From Bacteroidales bacterium 6E (GTDB lineage Bacteria; Bacteroidota; Bacteroidia; Bacteroidales; Prolixibacteraceae), in assembly GCA_001270045.2 (NCBI GenBank), contig DF970689.1, positions 140,809 through 204,808 of the forward strand: a stretch of 64,000 nt of DNA. The letters are read 5' to 3'. Shown here one piece after another: positions 1 to 8,784 of this stretch (the first letter of the stretch is position 1; each line of letters starts with the position of its first letter). The notes below the pieces were generated by a model, which was not told the origin of the DNA, did no database searches, and was given only the letters and a program-made list of their open reading frames with translations. A program made the position numbers and the translations under genes.

Positions 1-243
1 AAAACCGGAAAAAGAGAGTTAATTTTTTCATTAGAAGACCTTTTTGGGGTAATTTACGAAGTAAAAATTAAAAATATACAGGCTAAGTACCATTATATTT
101 AGATTTTTACGTATTATTGTACCCGAATTGAGCATTGATAGCAGCGTTTTTTTTAAAGCTTTTTTTTCTTCCTGGTTAAAAAGAATCAAAGAAACTTCTG
201 ATCTTCATCCTCAAACCAAAGTTATTTATCAATTATTAATTAA

Positions 244-681
244 ATGAACATTTACATTTCAAATTTAAGTTTCGATGTCAATGACAGCGATTTAAGAGAG
301 TTATTTGAAGAATACGGAGCCGTTTCTTCTGCAAAAGTTATTAATGACAAGTTTTCAGGAAAATCGAGAGGTTTCGGTTTTGTTGAAATGGACAACGATG
401 AAGAAGGTCAGCGCGCAATTGAAGAATTGAATCAGGCTGAATACGATGGAAAAGTAATCAATGTTTCTGTAGCAAAACCTCGTGAAGAACGTCCCGAAAG
501 GAAAAGAACCTTCGGTGGCGGTGGTGGCGGCGGCAGCCGTGGTGGTTTTGGTGGCGGCGGTAGCCGTGGTGGCTTCGGCGGCGGCGGTGGAAACCGTGGA
601 GGCGGAGATCGCGGACATAGCGGTGGATTCCGTGGTGGTGACCGTGGTGGTGACCGTGGCGGATACAACAACCGTTATTAA
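244..681 (+). CDS. Glycine-rich RRM RNA-binding protein
   Basis: A single RNA recognition motif occupies residues 1-80, with RNP2 (IYISNL, residues 3-8) and RNP1 (KSRGFGFVEM, residues 40-49, with the RNA-stacking aromatics). Residues about 90-145 form a low-complexity Gly/Arg/Asn tail. Proteins of this layout are common in Bacteroidota and cyanobacteria, and are usually cytosolic RNA chaperones or global post-transcriptional regulators. No neighbour shares its strand closely, so it is probably monocistronic and ends at the strong hairpin just downstream. The preceding 240 bases are AT-rich and hold no other gene that I can see. RNA targets cannot be inferred. Confidence 0.93.
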   Translation: MNIYISNLSFDVNDSDLRELFEEYGAVSSAKVINDKFSGKSRGFGFVEMDNDEEGQRAIEELNQAEYDGKVINVSVAKPREERPERKRTFGGGGGGGSRGGFGGGGSRGGFGGGGGNRGGGDRGHSGGFRGGDRGGDRGGYNNRY

Positions 682-696
682 TTCTGAATGCAAATT

Positions 697-747
697 GCCG
701 GTTTACCGGCTGTTGAAAATATGAAGGGGGCTTTTGCCCCCTTTTTT
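697..747 (+). terminator. Intrinsic terminator of the RRM gene (two hairpins)
   Basis: A small perfect hairpin (GCCGG-TTTA-CCGGC, 697-710) is followed by a strong one. In the second, AAGGGGGC (724-731) pairs with GCCCCCTT (736-743) across a TTTT loop and runs into a T tract. The second is a classical Rho-independent terminator. Confidence 0.85.
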
Positions 748-756
748 CATTTCATC

Positions 757-1509
757 TCAATGTCTTTTTCCAGCCCAGTTGATGGCTTTCGTATAATGTT
801 CAACAAGTACCGGATCCTTGAATGCTTCATGGGGATGGCCAAATCCTGTGTAAAAAGCCCTGGAACCCTCATACTCGTGCCACCATACCAGGGGATGGTC
901 ACCCATTCTCCAGTCATCATTGTCAAATTGTGAAATAGACGATTCGTCGAGTGTCATCAGTACATTGACCCTGTTTCTGGGATTTTCCCGGAAGGTATAC
1001 CATTCATCGGTTACCTCATAAAATTCCATTCCCTTGAATGGTTCCATGGCCGGATGATCGGTATTTTCGATCAAGACCCTTCCTTTCTGTGTAGGGGGAT
1101 GTACCTTGAAATGAGCTCCGTTTAACTCACCATAAAACCTCCAGTCGTATTCAAAGTCTGCTGACGAATGGATTCCGACAAATCCCTTTCCGCTCCGGAT
1201 ATACCTTTCAAAAGCAGCCTGTTGATCTTCGTTCAAACCATCTCCCGAAGGGTTAAGAAAAACGACAACATCATATGTCTGAAGTTGCTGCGCCGTAAAA
1301 TGTGTTGAATCCTCGGTAAAAGTCACATTCCAGTTGTCCCTGTCAGACTGTTCCCTTAACATGGAAATCCCCGATTCAATGGATTCGTGCCTGTAGCCGT
1401 TGGTTTTGCTGAAAACCAGGATCTCGAGCTTTTTGTCAGTTGCAGAATCCCTGCAGGATAGGGTTGTCATCATTATCAATAACACTAAAAATGTTTTCAT
1501 ATGTTTCAT
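757..1509 (-). CDS. ThuA-like domain lipoprotein
   Basis: The protein has a short signal peptide ending in a lipobox (TLSC), so it is probably a periplasmic or outer-membrane lipoprotein. The mature part is a ThuA-like domain, a class I glutamine-amidotransferase-like fold. Visible family signatures are LVFSKTNGYRHESIE, VVVFLNPSGDGLNEDQQAAF, GFVGIHSSADF and the C-terminal GRAFYTGFGH-like SRAFYTGFGHPHEAF. Bacteroidota homologues often sit with sugar-degradation genes, but no such gene adjoins it. The exact reaction is unknown for most of the family. An alternative start three codons downstream is equally plausible. Confidence 0.85.
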   Translation of the reverse strand: MKHMKTFLVLLIMMTTLSCRDSATDKKLEILVFSKTNGYRHESIESGISMLREQSDRDNWNVTFTEDSTHFTAQQLQTYDVVVFLNPSGDGLNEDQQAAFERYIRSGKGFVGIHSSADFEYDWRFYGELNGAHFKVHPPTQKGRVLIENTDHPAMEPFKGMEFYEVTDEWYTFRENPRNRVNVLMTLDESSISQFDNDDWRMGDHPLVWWHEYEGSRAFYTGFGHPHEAFKDPVLVEHYTKAINWAGKRH

Positions 1510-1518
1510 AAATGGTTA

Positions 1519-1932
1519 TTATAATTCTGTCCAGATTCGTGCAAGAGAAAAACCGGGAGCCTTTATGTCAAGATTCAGGAAGTACCCGAAAGGTGTCTGG
1601 GCTGTTTCAAAACTTGCGTTTTTCAACCGGGCCTCTGCCAGGTCAAACAATTCCTTGGTAAAACCAGCTTTGGCCTTCGAGGCTGAAAGGTGGGCAAATG
1701 AATGAAGGATGACCTTATTGCAATTGTTTTTGCGGCAGACCCATTTCAGGTGGTTGACCAGCTTCTTTTCACGACTGCCAACATCATATGACTCATCGGC
1801 TTCCTCAACCTGGATAAATGCCAGGATGGCATTTTCAAATAGCGCCCCTTGGGTAACCAACTCTGCTGATTCGAGGTTTTTCTCCGCAGGTTCATAACCA
1901 AATTGGGTAACAAACATGGTCAGGACTTTCAT
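1519..1932 (-). CDS. Free-standing archaeal-type Thr-tRNA editing-domain protein
   Basis: The 137-residue protein resembles the N-terminal editing domain of archaeal threonyl-tRNA synthetase (DTD-like fold), which removes serine mischarged on tRNA-Thr. The signature HSFAHLS lies at residues 77-83 and a PFGYF segment at 114-118. It is not attached to a synthetase. The residues I recall as catalytic in the archaeal enzyme (Tyr and Lys after PFGW, and a Glu near the end) appear here as Phe118, Leu119 and Arg132, whereas His81 is kept. It may therefore bind rather than edit, or work on another substrate. It lies 9 bases upstream of the ThuA gene on the same strand. Confidence 0.72.
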   Translation of the reverse strand: MKVLTMFVTQFGYEPAEKNLESAELVTQGALFENAILAFIQVEEADESYDVGSREKKLVNHLKWVCRKNNCNKVILHSFAHLSASKAKAGFTKELFDLAEARLKNASFETAQTPFGYFLNLDIKAPGFSLARIWTEL

Positions 1933-2088
1933 ATTTTAACAATCATATCGTTTACAAACCGTTAAATATACCAAAGTCATTTGAAAACAGGTTGGTGAGA
2001 CAGGCTGAAAGCCGATGCTTATGATCGAATTTTGCAAACAGGAAGTACAACTCCAACATAAATCTTAAATTTGAACTTTTAAAACCAT

Positions 2089-4281
2089 ATGAACCGCTAC
2101 TTGTTTCTGGTCATCACAATTTTGCTGTTGTCAGTCCTCGATAGCTATGCACAGTTATCTGAAGGTGGAAAACCACGCAATGCCATCATGTTGAAAAGTG
2201 CTTTGGCGTCTGTCATGGTAATGCCAGAGGTCAACAATGAACAATTACGTTGGGAAGCACAAAAAGAACAGGAATCGAACTTACTGAAACCATTTAGGTT
2301 TGCCCATGGTTTTGATGTTGACTTCAGTCCTGCAAATTCGGGATCCTGGTATCAGTCTGAAGACGGATGGTGGATCTGGAAACTGCATATCGTTTCGAAG
2401 GATGCCTATTCTCTGAACTTGATTTTTAGGGAAGTAAAATCGGGATTGCACGGCAGGTTATTTATATATACCCCAGATCAGGGTTCCATACTGGGTGCCT
2501 TTACTGCTGCGACCATTCCACCTGAAAATATACTTGCGATTTCACCACTGCCAGGCGATGAAATTATCGTGCAATACGAAACACCTGCATATCATGCTGA
2601 TATTAAGCCATTTGTAATAAGTCAGGTAAACCATGACTTTATAGGGATATTGAAAGTGTTTGACGAAAGAAGACCCCTCGACAAGACAGCAGGGCCCTGT
2701 ATTCCGGATGTTGCCTGTGAAATAGGGGATCCCTGGCGAGAGGTCCAAAACAGCACCATGCGTATCATGATCGAAGGCAAAGAGTATTGTACAGGTACCC
2801 TTGTAAACAACACCCGGCAGAATGCCAGGCCTTTTATTCTCACGGCCAACCATTGCATCAGCACCCGTGACAAGGCTCTCAGCAGCCTCTTTCTTTTTAA
2901 TTATGAGAGCCCTTATTGTGGAAGTCTCGACGGAGATGTCTCCAATTCATTGTCAGGAAGCAGACTGCGCGCAACTCACGACAGTCTGGATTTCTCACTG
3001 GTTGAGCTGACAGTTGCCCCGCCTCCTTCCTTCAGGCCCTATTTTGCAGGCTGGAGCCGGAGCAGGGTGGCGCGCGACAGCGTGGCCATCATTCACCATT
3101 CACAAGCCGATATCAAGAAAATATCGGTAGATCTGAATGCACCGCAGATGTCAAATTTTGGCTCGTCGCAGGGCTATACCCCAATGGGATTCTGGAAGAT
3201 CAGCCGTTGGGAATACGGAGCCACGGAGGTTGGTGCTTCAGGTGGGGGATTGTTCAATACCTCAGGTCAGGTTATTGGAAGTTTGGTAGGAGGATCCTCC
3301 CGTTGCGGATTTCCGAATGATGACTATTTTGCACGTATTGACATGGCATGGGATAACAGGCCCGATTCGGCCAGTCAGCTGAAATACTGGTTAGACCCGG
3401 CCAAAACCGGGACAACCAGCATCGATGGCCAGCTCTTTTATGAAGGCGAAAAACTCTGCAAATCATATACACATCTTTCAGATGGCGATGATCACGAAAT
3501 CCTGAAACTCACCACGGGAACGGGAACATTTGCAGGATATTGGACAGGTACCAACAATCAGGATATCATTGAAATCGGGGAGAAATTTTCGATTCCCGGA
3601 AATGAGGTCCTGCAGGGCGTTTCATTGGGTGTGGGGTTAAGAAAGATGATCAGCCAGCAATCGGAAAGCCGGATTAGGGTCAATGTATACAATATGAGGG
3701 GAAGCCTGATGGAAATTATCCATACCCAGGTTGTGCCTGTAAAGGAATTGGTGCCCGGTGCCATGAATCTGGTAGCATTCAACGAATTGGTTCAGCCTGC
3801 AGATAGTTTTTTGGTAGCCCTTAATCTTGAAGGAATGCTGCAAGGTGACAGCATCGCTCTATATCAGGCGGTCAGGGATGACGGGAAAAATTCAACTATG
3901 TTTGTCAGGAAAGGTAATCTCTGGTCGGAATTCAGGACCAGCAACACTGCCGGGTATGGAGGATCACTTGTTGTTGAACTGGTAGCCTGTAATGTTTCAT
4001 CGTTGATCAATGACTCGACAATTGTTAAGAATCCTGTTGAAATCAAGGCGTATCCAAATCCGACTACCGGCCTTTTCGAAATCTCCTCCAGCAGAAACCT
4101 GTCGGATAACCTTATAACCGTCTACGACATCCTGGGTAGATCACTGCCATTTCACACAAACAGGCTTACGCCCCGAAAACTGGTCGTCAATATCAAGGGA
4201 CATCCCCCGGGAATATATATGGTCAGGGTTCAGGACCAGGGCTACGTATGGTCTGCAAAAATAAAGCTGGAGGATGAGTAA
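2089..4281 (+). CDS. T9SS-exported trypsin-like serine endopeptidase
   Basis: The protein has a signal peptide (residues 1-21) and a long prodomain. A chymotrypsin-fold protease of the lysyl endopeptidase type follows. The catalytic His255 is in LTANHC, Asp301 in DSLDFSLVEL and Ser384 in GASGGGLF, with several cysteines likely to form disulfides. The last 75 residues (YPNPTTGLFEI, VYDILGRS, PGIYMVRV) are a type A T9SS sorting domain, so the enzyme should be secreted or surface-anchored. Its stop codon overlaps the start of the next gene, a substrate-binding lipoprotein of an ABC importer, by 8 bases, which ties the protease to nutrient capture. A -7-like TAAATTTG lies at 2066-2073. Confidence 0.9.
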   Translation: MNRYLFLVITILLLSVLDSYAQLSEGGKPRNAIMLKSALASVMVMPEVNNEQLRWEAQKEQESNLLKPFRFAHGFDVDFSPANSGSWYQSEDGWWIWKLHIVSKDAYSLNLIFREVKSGLHGRLFIYTPDQGSILGAFTAATIPPENILAISPLPGDEIIVQYETPAYHADIKPFVISQVNHDFIGILKVFDERRPLDKTAGPCIPDVACEIGDPWREVQNSTMRIMIEGKEYCTGTLVNNTRQNARPFILTANHCISTRDKALSSLFLFNYESPYCGSLDGDVSNSLSGSRLRATHDSLDFSLVELTVAPPPSFRPYFAGWSRSRVARDSVAIIHHSQADIKKISVDLNAPQMSNFGSSQGYTPMGFWKISRWEYGATEVGASGGGLFNTSGQVIGSLVGGSSRCGFPNDDYFARIDMAWDNRPDSASQLKYWLDPAKTGTTSIDGQLFYEGEKLCKSYTHLSDGDDHEILKLTTGTGTFAGYWTGTNNQDIIEIGEKFSIPGNEVLQGVSLGVGLRKMISQQSESRIRVNVYNMRGSLMEIIHTQVVPVKELVPGAMNLVAFNELVQPADSFLVALNLEGMLQGDSIALYQAVRDDGKNSTMFVRKGNLWSEFRTSNTAGYGGSLVVELVACNVSSLINDSTIVKNPVEIKAYPNPTTGLFEISSSRNLSDNLITVYDILGRSLPFHTNRLTPRKLVVNIKGHPPGIYMVRVQDQGYVWSAKIKLEDE

Positions 4282-5446
4282 CAACTTGCATCGTATACAA
4301 TTTTTCCTTGTTGTTACCATTTGGGTATTATTTCAGGGCTGCAACCAAAATAATGAAAGGAAAGTGGTTCCACTCCTGAATGATTATGCCGGAGGATTCG
4401 AAATCCACAAAGGAGATGGATTTACGAGGCTTACAGTAAAAAATCCATGGGAACAGGCACGCAATGTCAGTGTCGATTATTATTTGGTAGACAAGAATTC
4501 AATCGTGCCTGAATCCCTGAGTGGAAAGACCATCATCAGGACACCTGTTGAGAAGATTATATGTATGTCGACAACTCATCTTGCATATTTGGATCAGCTG
4601 GGACAACTCGAAAAGATAACAGGAATTTCGGGTAGCCAGTATGTATCCCACCCTGAGGTGCGTGATAGAATAACCTCCGGAGAAATAAAGGATGTCGGGT
4701 ATGGGCAAAATATCAACTACGAAGAGATCATCCGGCAGAATCCGGATTTGGTCATGATGTATGGTGTAGACAGTGAAATTACCGCTATCATCCAAAAATT
4801 CAAGGATCTGGGAATCCCCGCCATCCTGAATGCGGAATATCTGGAACCTTCCCCGTTGGGTAAGGCAGAGTGGATCCGTTTCATCGGCGCTTTTTTCGGG
4901 CAAACAAAACAGGCCGATTCCATTTTTAAAGGCATAGAAGCCCGATACAACCAAATGGCTGTTCAAGTGGCAGGAGTTTCACCCAAACCCTCGGTCATGG
5001 TAGGCTTGCCTTATCGTGATGCCTGGTGGGTGCCGGGAGGTGAATCCTATCTTGCACATCTCATTACGGATGCGGGAGGCAACTATTTAGGTAAAGAGAA
5101 TTCATCCCACGAAAGTTATGTCGTTTCTTTTGAGGAGGCTCTGCTTTGGGCATCCAGGGCTGATGTCTGGATCAACACTGGAACTGCTTTTTATCGGGAG
5201 GATATTCTGGCTGCCGATCCCAGATTTGAAAATTTCGGTGTTTTTAAAAAAGGACAAATTTACAATAACAACCGACGGACTTCACCGGAGGGGGGAAACG
5301 ATTTCTGGGAAAGCGGATCGGTTGCTCCCGATGCGATACTGGCTGACCTGATCCGGATTTTCCACCCTTCACTATTAGGCACAGACACACTCATTTATTA
5401 TCGCGAAGTTGGTTATAAAAAAAAATCAGGAAATGGGATGGAGTAA
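4274..5446 (+). CDS. Substrate-binding lipoprotein of a B12/iron-chelate ABC importer
   Basis: The protein begins with a signal peptide and lipobox (FQGC), followed by a periplasmic binding protein of the BtuF/FepB helical-backbone class. Typical segments are IICMSTTHLAYLDQLGQLEKITGISG, the NPDLVMMYG strand and a second lobe with ADVWINTG. It would capture a metal chelate (cobalamin, siderophore or heme) and hand it to the permease encoded next. Its start overlaps the protease stop and its end overlaps the permease start, so translation is coupled. Sequence alone does not separate B12 from iron chelates. No cobalamin riboswitch precedes this operon. Confidence 0.85.
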   Translation: MSNNLHRIQFFLVVTIWVLFQGCNQNNERKVVPLLNDYAGGFEIHKGDGFTRLTVKNPWEQARNVSVDYYLVDKNSIVPESLSGKTIIRTPVEKIICMSTTHLAYLDQLGQLEKITGISGSQYVSHPEVRDRITSGEIKDVGYGQNINYEEIIRQNPDLVMMYGVDSEITAIIQKFKDLGIPAILNAEYLEPSPLGKAEWIRFIGAFFGQTKQADSIFKGIEARYNQMAVQVAGVSPKPSVMVGLPYRDAWWVPGGESYLAHLITDAGGNYLGKENSSHESYVVSFEEALLWASRADVWINTGTAFYREDILAADPRFENFGVFKKGQIYNNNRRTSPEGGNDFWESGSVAPDAILADLIRIFHPSLLGTDTLIYYREVGYKKKSGNGME

Positions 5447-6491
5447 ATACATTCCAAGGGAAGGAAGAAAGGGGACCAGTCTGCTCTTTACATTACTGGG
5501 AGCCATGCTCGTGCTTCTTTTTCTGGCCGACATACTGATTGGCTCCGTACTGATACCTCCCGGAGAAGGCATTCGGGCACTTTTGTTCCCATCTCAAGCG
5601 GTTGAAACCACGCGGATCATACTTCTCGACTTCCGGCTTCCAAAGGCAATCACTGCTGTATTGACCGGAATTGCCCTTTCCGTGAGTGGTTTGCAGATGC
5701 AAACAGTTTTCAGGAATCCCCTGGCCGGCCCCTATGTTTTGGGAATCAGCGCTGGTGCCAGTCTGGGCGTTGCATTTTTTGCCCTTGGATTCTCTTCTTT
5801 CCTCACTTGGGGAACCGTCTCGATGACAGGAACCTGGTCGTTGGCCATGGCAGCCTGGGCCGGGGCATTTCTTGTCATGATACTCGTATTGTTTGTGTCG
5901 GCAAGGGTAAATGATAACATGACCATCCTGATCCTGGGAATACTTTTTTCGAGTGCAGCCACTGCCATCGTCAGCATTATGCAGTATTTCAGCAGTGAAT
6001 CAATGCTCAAGTCCTTTATTGTATGGACGATGGGAAGCCTGGGCAGTGTAACCATGAACCAGCTCACCGTTTTGGGCTTGGCTACACTATTGGGTATTTT
6101 ACTGGCTTTATTAAAAATCAAGGACCTGAATGCGTTCCTTTTAGGGGAAACTTATGCACGGTCCCTCGGTGTCAATATAATCAGGAGCAGGTTGTTTATC
6201 TTTTTCAGTGCCAGTCTGCTTGCAGGTACCATAACCGCCTTTTGCGGACCTATCGGTTTTATTGGGATAGCCGTTCCTCACCTGGCACGTGTTTTTTTCA
6301 GGACAGCCAACCATTTGATATTGATTCCCGCAGTCATCCTTACAGGTGCCAACATCATGCTGCTCAGTGATATCATATCCCAGCTTCCGGGTATGCAGAC
6401 AACCCTTCCCATCAATTCGGTGACCGCCCTGTTGGGCATTCCTGTTGTCGTATGGATGATACTCAAAAACCGTAAATTTTCGGCGGTATGA
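5433..6491 (+). CDS. FecCD/BtuC-family ABC permease
   Basis: A polytopic inner-membrane protein of about 352 residues with eight to ten hydrophobic helices. It carries FecCD signatures: VLTGIALSVSGLQMQTVFRNPLAGPYVLGISAGASLG near the N-terminus, and GPIGFIGIAVPHLAR, which contacts the ATPase. The ATG at 5433 was chosen over the TTG at 5409 because it is a standard codon and gives the usual cytoplasmic N-terminus. It overlaps the upstream stop by 14 bases. It forms the channel of a BtuFCD-type importer, with the 4-base ATGA overlap to the ATPase indicating an operon. Confidence 0.92.
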   Translation: MGWSKYIPREGRKGTSLLFTLLGAMLVLLFLADILIGSVLIPPGEGIRALLFPSQAVETTRIILLDFRLPKAITAVLTGIALSVSGLQMQTVFRNPLAGPYVLGISAGASLGVAFFALGFSSFLTWGTVSMTGTWSLAMAAWAGAFLVMILVLFVSARVNDNMTILILGILFSSAATAIVSIMQYFSSESMLKSFIVWTMGSLGSVTMNQLTVLGLATLLGILLALLKIKDLNAFLLGETYARSLGVNIIRSRLFIFFSASLLAGTITAFCGPIGFIGIAVPHLARVFFRTANHLILIPAVILTGANIMLLSDIISQLPGMQTTLPINSVTALLGIPVVVWMILKNRKFSAV

Positions 6492-7504
6492 CAATACGGG
6501 AGGAATCACCGGCAGTCCGGATCACAAATCTGAAGGTAGGGTATGCCTCCCAGCATGGCGATGAAGATTTCTATCGCGAATCCATCGGTTTTTCGGCCTG
6601 TGCCGGAGAAATGGTCGCGCTGATCGGACCAAACGGAATCGGGAAAAGCACCTTGTTACGAACGATGGCAGGATTTCAGCCAGCCTATGCCGGAGAAATC
6701 GTTTATTACGGTAAGCCTTTAACGCATTACACCAACCGGGAGCTATCGACCATGATCAGCTTTGTTTCCACCGAAAGCGTAAATGTTCCCAATATGCGTG
6801 TGGCTGAGTTGGTTGCCTTTGGAAGGTTTCCCTATACCAATTGGCTGGGAAGGCTGACCGCCTCAGATCGCCACATGGTTATGGATGCCTTGGAAAAGGT
6901 TGGTATGCGCTCATTTGCCAAACGCATGGTCACCCAATTGAGCGACGGAGAACGACAAAGGGTTTTGATCGCCAGGGCCCTGACCCAAGACACGCCCTTT
7001 ATTTTTCTGGATGAACCTACCGCATTCCTGGATGTAAACAATAAGTACGAGATCTTCCATCTGCTCCATCAGCTGGCACGACAGGAAAACAAGACCATCA
7101 TACTTTCGACCCATGACCTCAACATTGCAATCCGTGAGATGGATAAATTCTGGATCATGCTGGATCGGGAGTCCCTTGAAGGATCACCCGAGGATGCCGT
7201 ATTGAATGGCTGGCTCGACCGTTTGTTTGCAGCAGGCAACATTGCATTCGACACGGCAACCGGCGATTTCTATTTTCCCAAACACCACGCAGGCACTGCC
7301 TCCGTGCAGGGAGATGATCCCTGTTTTTCATGGACCATCAGGGCCTTGGAGAGGCGCGGATATTTTTTCACCACTGGAAAGGATGCCGATCTTCACATTG
7401 AAATTGCCAGAAAAAGTCAAAATGAAGGCTGGGTTTGGACCATCTTCTCCAAAGACCGAAGTTGGTCAGTGGAATCCGTATACCAACTGTTTCGGGAAAT
7501 ATGA
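6488..7504 (+). CDS. ATPase of the B12/iron-chelate ABC importer
   Basis: ABC ATPase with Walker A GPNGIGKST (residues 47-55), signature LSDGE (151-155), Walker B FIFLDEP (171-177) and a switch histidine in STHD. It would energise the FecCD-type permease encoded immediately upstream, with which it shares ATGA. After the ATPase core, residues about 245-338 form an extra C-terminal domain that is not part of the minimal FecE/BtuD subunit. Similar tails occur in other Bacteroidota importers and might be regulatory. This is the last gene of the four-gene operon that begins with the protease. Confidence 0.92.
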   Translation: MTIREESPAVRITNLKVGYASQHGDEDFYRESIGFSACAGEMVALIGPNGIGKSTLLRTMAGFQPAYAGEIVYYGKPLTHYTNRELSTMISFVSTESVNVPNMRVAELVAFGRFPYTNWLGRLTASDRHMVMDALEKVGMRSFAKRMVTQLSDGERQRVLIARALTQDTPFIFLDEPTAFLDVNNKYEIFHLLHQLARQENKTIILSTHDLNIAIREMDKFWIMLDRESLEGSPEDAVLNGWLDRLFAAGNIAFDTATGDFYFPKHHAGTASVQGDDPCFSWTIRALERRGYFFTTGKDADLHIEIARKSQNEGWVWTIFSKDRSWSVESVYQLFREI

Positions 7505-7649
7505 CATGACCTAGGATCCACTCTTCTTTTACCTCCTCTGCATGAAATTTCCCGGAAATTCCGGAACTTCACATAAAATTCAATATTTTTTCTGCTTGTG
7601 TGCAACACACAGAAAAACATGTCGTCATTCATTCAGAAAATCAAAACCA

Positions 7650-8204
7650 TTGGAAACGAGTTATCAAAATATCCATCAGGAACTGATTGACAGATGCAGG
7701 TACGGCGACCGAAAGGCACAGTTTGAACTGTACAAACTTTTTTATAAGGGCATGTACAATGTTTGCCTCCGGATCGTGGGAAATCCTGCCGATGCTGAAG
7801 ATGCCATGCAGGAGGCTTTTCTCAACGCCTTCAGAAAGATCGACACCTACCAGGGCAAGGTCAGTTTTGGCGCATGGTTGAAGAAAATAGTGATTAACCG
7901 TTCTTTGGACTATCTGAAGAAAAAGCATGTCCGTTTCGAGGAAGTCAATGAGCGGACAGGTGGTCTGGAAGATGAAGATAGCGGCTGGAAGGAAGTCGAT
8001 GTAAACCGGATCCGGAATGCCATACAGACATTGCCTGACGGCTACCGGGTTGTGCTGAGCCTGCACCTGATCGAGGGTTATGACCACGAAGAGATCAGCC
8101 AGATACTGCACATTACCAATTCGGCTTGCAGGACCCAATATATGAGGGCGCGAAACAAGCTGAAAGAGATACTGAAGGATAAGGAACTCTATATATACAA
8201 TTGA
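7650..8204 (+). CDS. ECF sigma-70 family RNA polymerase sigma factor
   Basis: Region 2 is clear (LYKLFYKGMYNVCLRIVGNPADAEDAMQEAFLNAFRKI), as is region 4 with its helix-turn-helix (LPDGYRVVLSLHLIEGYDHEEISQILHITNSACRTQYMRARNKLK). The reading frame is open from an ATG at 7542, but the extra 36 residues do not resemble a sigma factor. The TTG at 7650 gives a normal 184-residue protein and is preferred. The next gene looks like its membrane anti-sigma factor. The likely signal is envelope stress, but nothing in the sequence identifies it. Confidence 0.9.
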   Translation: METSYQNIHQELIDRCRYGDRKAQFELYKLFYKGMYNVCLRIVGNPADAEDAMQEAFLNAFRKIDTYQGKVSFGAWLKKIVINRSLDYLKKKHVRFEEVNERTGGLEDEDSGWKEVDVNRIRNAIQTLPDGYRVVLSLHLIEGYDHEEISQILHITNSACRTQYMRARNKLKEILKDKELYIYN

Positions 8205-8223
8205 AAATAAAAAGAAAAAACAT

Positions 8224-8784
8224 ATGAAACCGGAAGATTATATCGAAAAACTGGTGCTCGACAACCTGGATGGATTGAATGACCAGGAACCTCCCGAAGG
8301 TCATTTTGAAAGGTTTGAGGCCCGATTGAAGGAAGAAGGCAAGGTAAAGTCTTTCAGCTGGAACCGGGTTTGGCGAGTGGCAGCAGCCGTTGTGTTCGTG
8401 TTGCTTGCGGTTAACCAGGGCAGAATATGGCTGACTCCTGAAGAGGCAGCTCCAATATCTTTGGCAACCCTTTCACCTGAATATGCCGAAGTGGAATATT
8501 TCTATACCAGTTCAATACAGCATGGCATTAACACCTGGAATGACCTGGCCGCAGGAGGAGTTGTATCGGAAGAAGAAAACAAGATCATGCAGCAGGAATT
8601 AAAGGATTTTGAAGTCCGCTTCGAAGAGATCCAAAAAGAGTTTGAAGCCAATCCCTATGATGAACGGGTAATTCAGGCCATGCTGGAATATTACCAGGCA
8701 AAATTAAACGTGATCACTATGATCGTCAATAAATTACAGGAAGTACAACAACAAAAAACGATACGCTATGAAACTGAGATTTAA
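8224..8784 (+). CDS. Putative membrane anti-sigma factor
   Basis: A 186-residue protein with a charged N-terminal segment (residues 1-46), a single membrane helix (about 49-66, RVWRVAAAVVFVLLAV) and a C-terminal, probably periplasmic, helical part rich in Glu and Gln that may form a coiled coil (residues 110-186). It lies 19 bases after the ECF sigma gene and overlaps the next gene by 17 bases, which is the usual anti-sigma position. No ZAS zinc motif (HxxxCxxC) is visible. The anti-sigma call rests on context and topology. Confidence 0.6.
   Translation: MKPEDYIEKLVLDNLDGLNDQEPPEGHFERFEARLKEEGKVKSFSWNRVWRVAAAVVFVLLAVNQGRIWLTPEEAAPISLATLSPEYAEVEYFYTSSIQHGINTWNDLAAGGVVSEEENKIMQQELKDFEVRFEEIQKEFEANPYDERVIQAMLEYYQAKLNVITMIVNKLQEVQQQKTIRYETEI

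Noticed and set aside
355..724. Long antisense and other-frame ORFs over the Gly-rich RRM gene
   Set aside because: They are low-complexity frame shadows of the Gly/Arg-rich tail (poly-Pro, poly-Ala/Val) with no family match. The RRM frame has clear RNP motifs.
4274..7504. Firm assignment as the vitamin B12 transporter btuFCD
   Set aside because: No cobalamin riboswitch or corrinoid gene precedes it, and B12 and iron-chelate importers of this class are not separable by eye.
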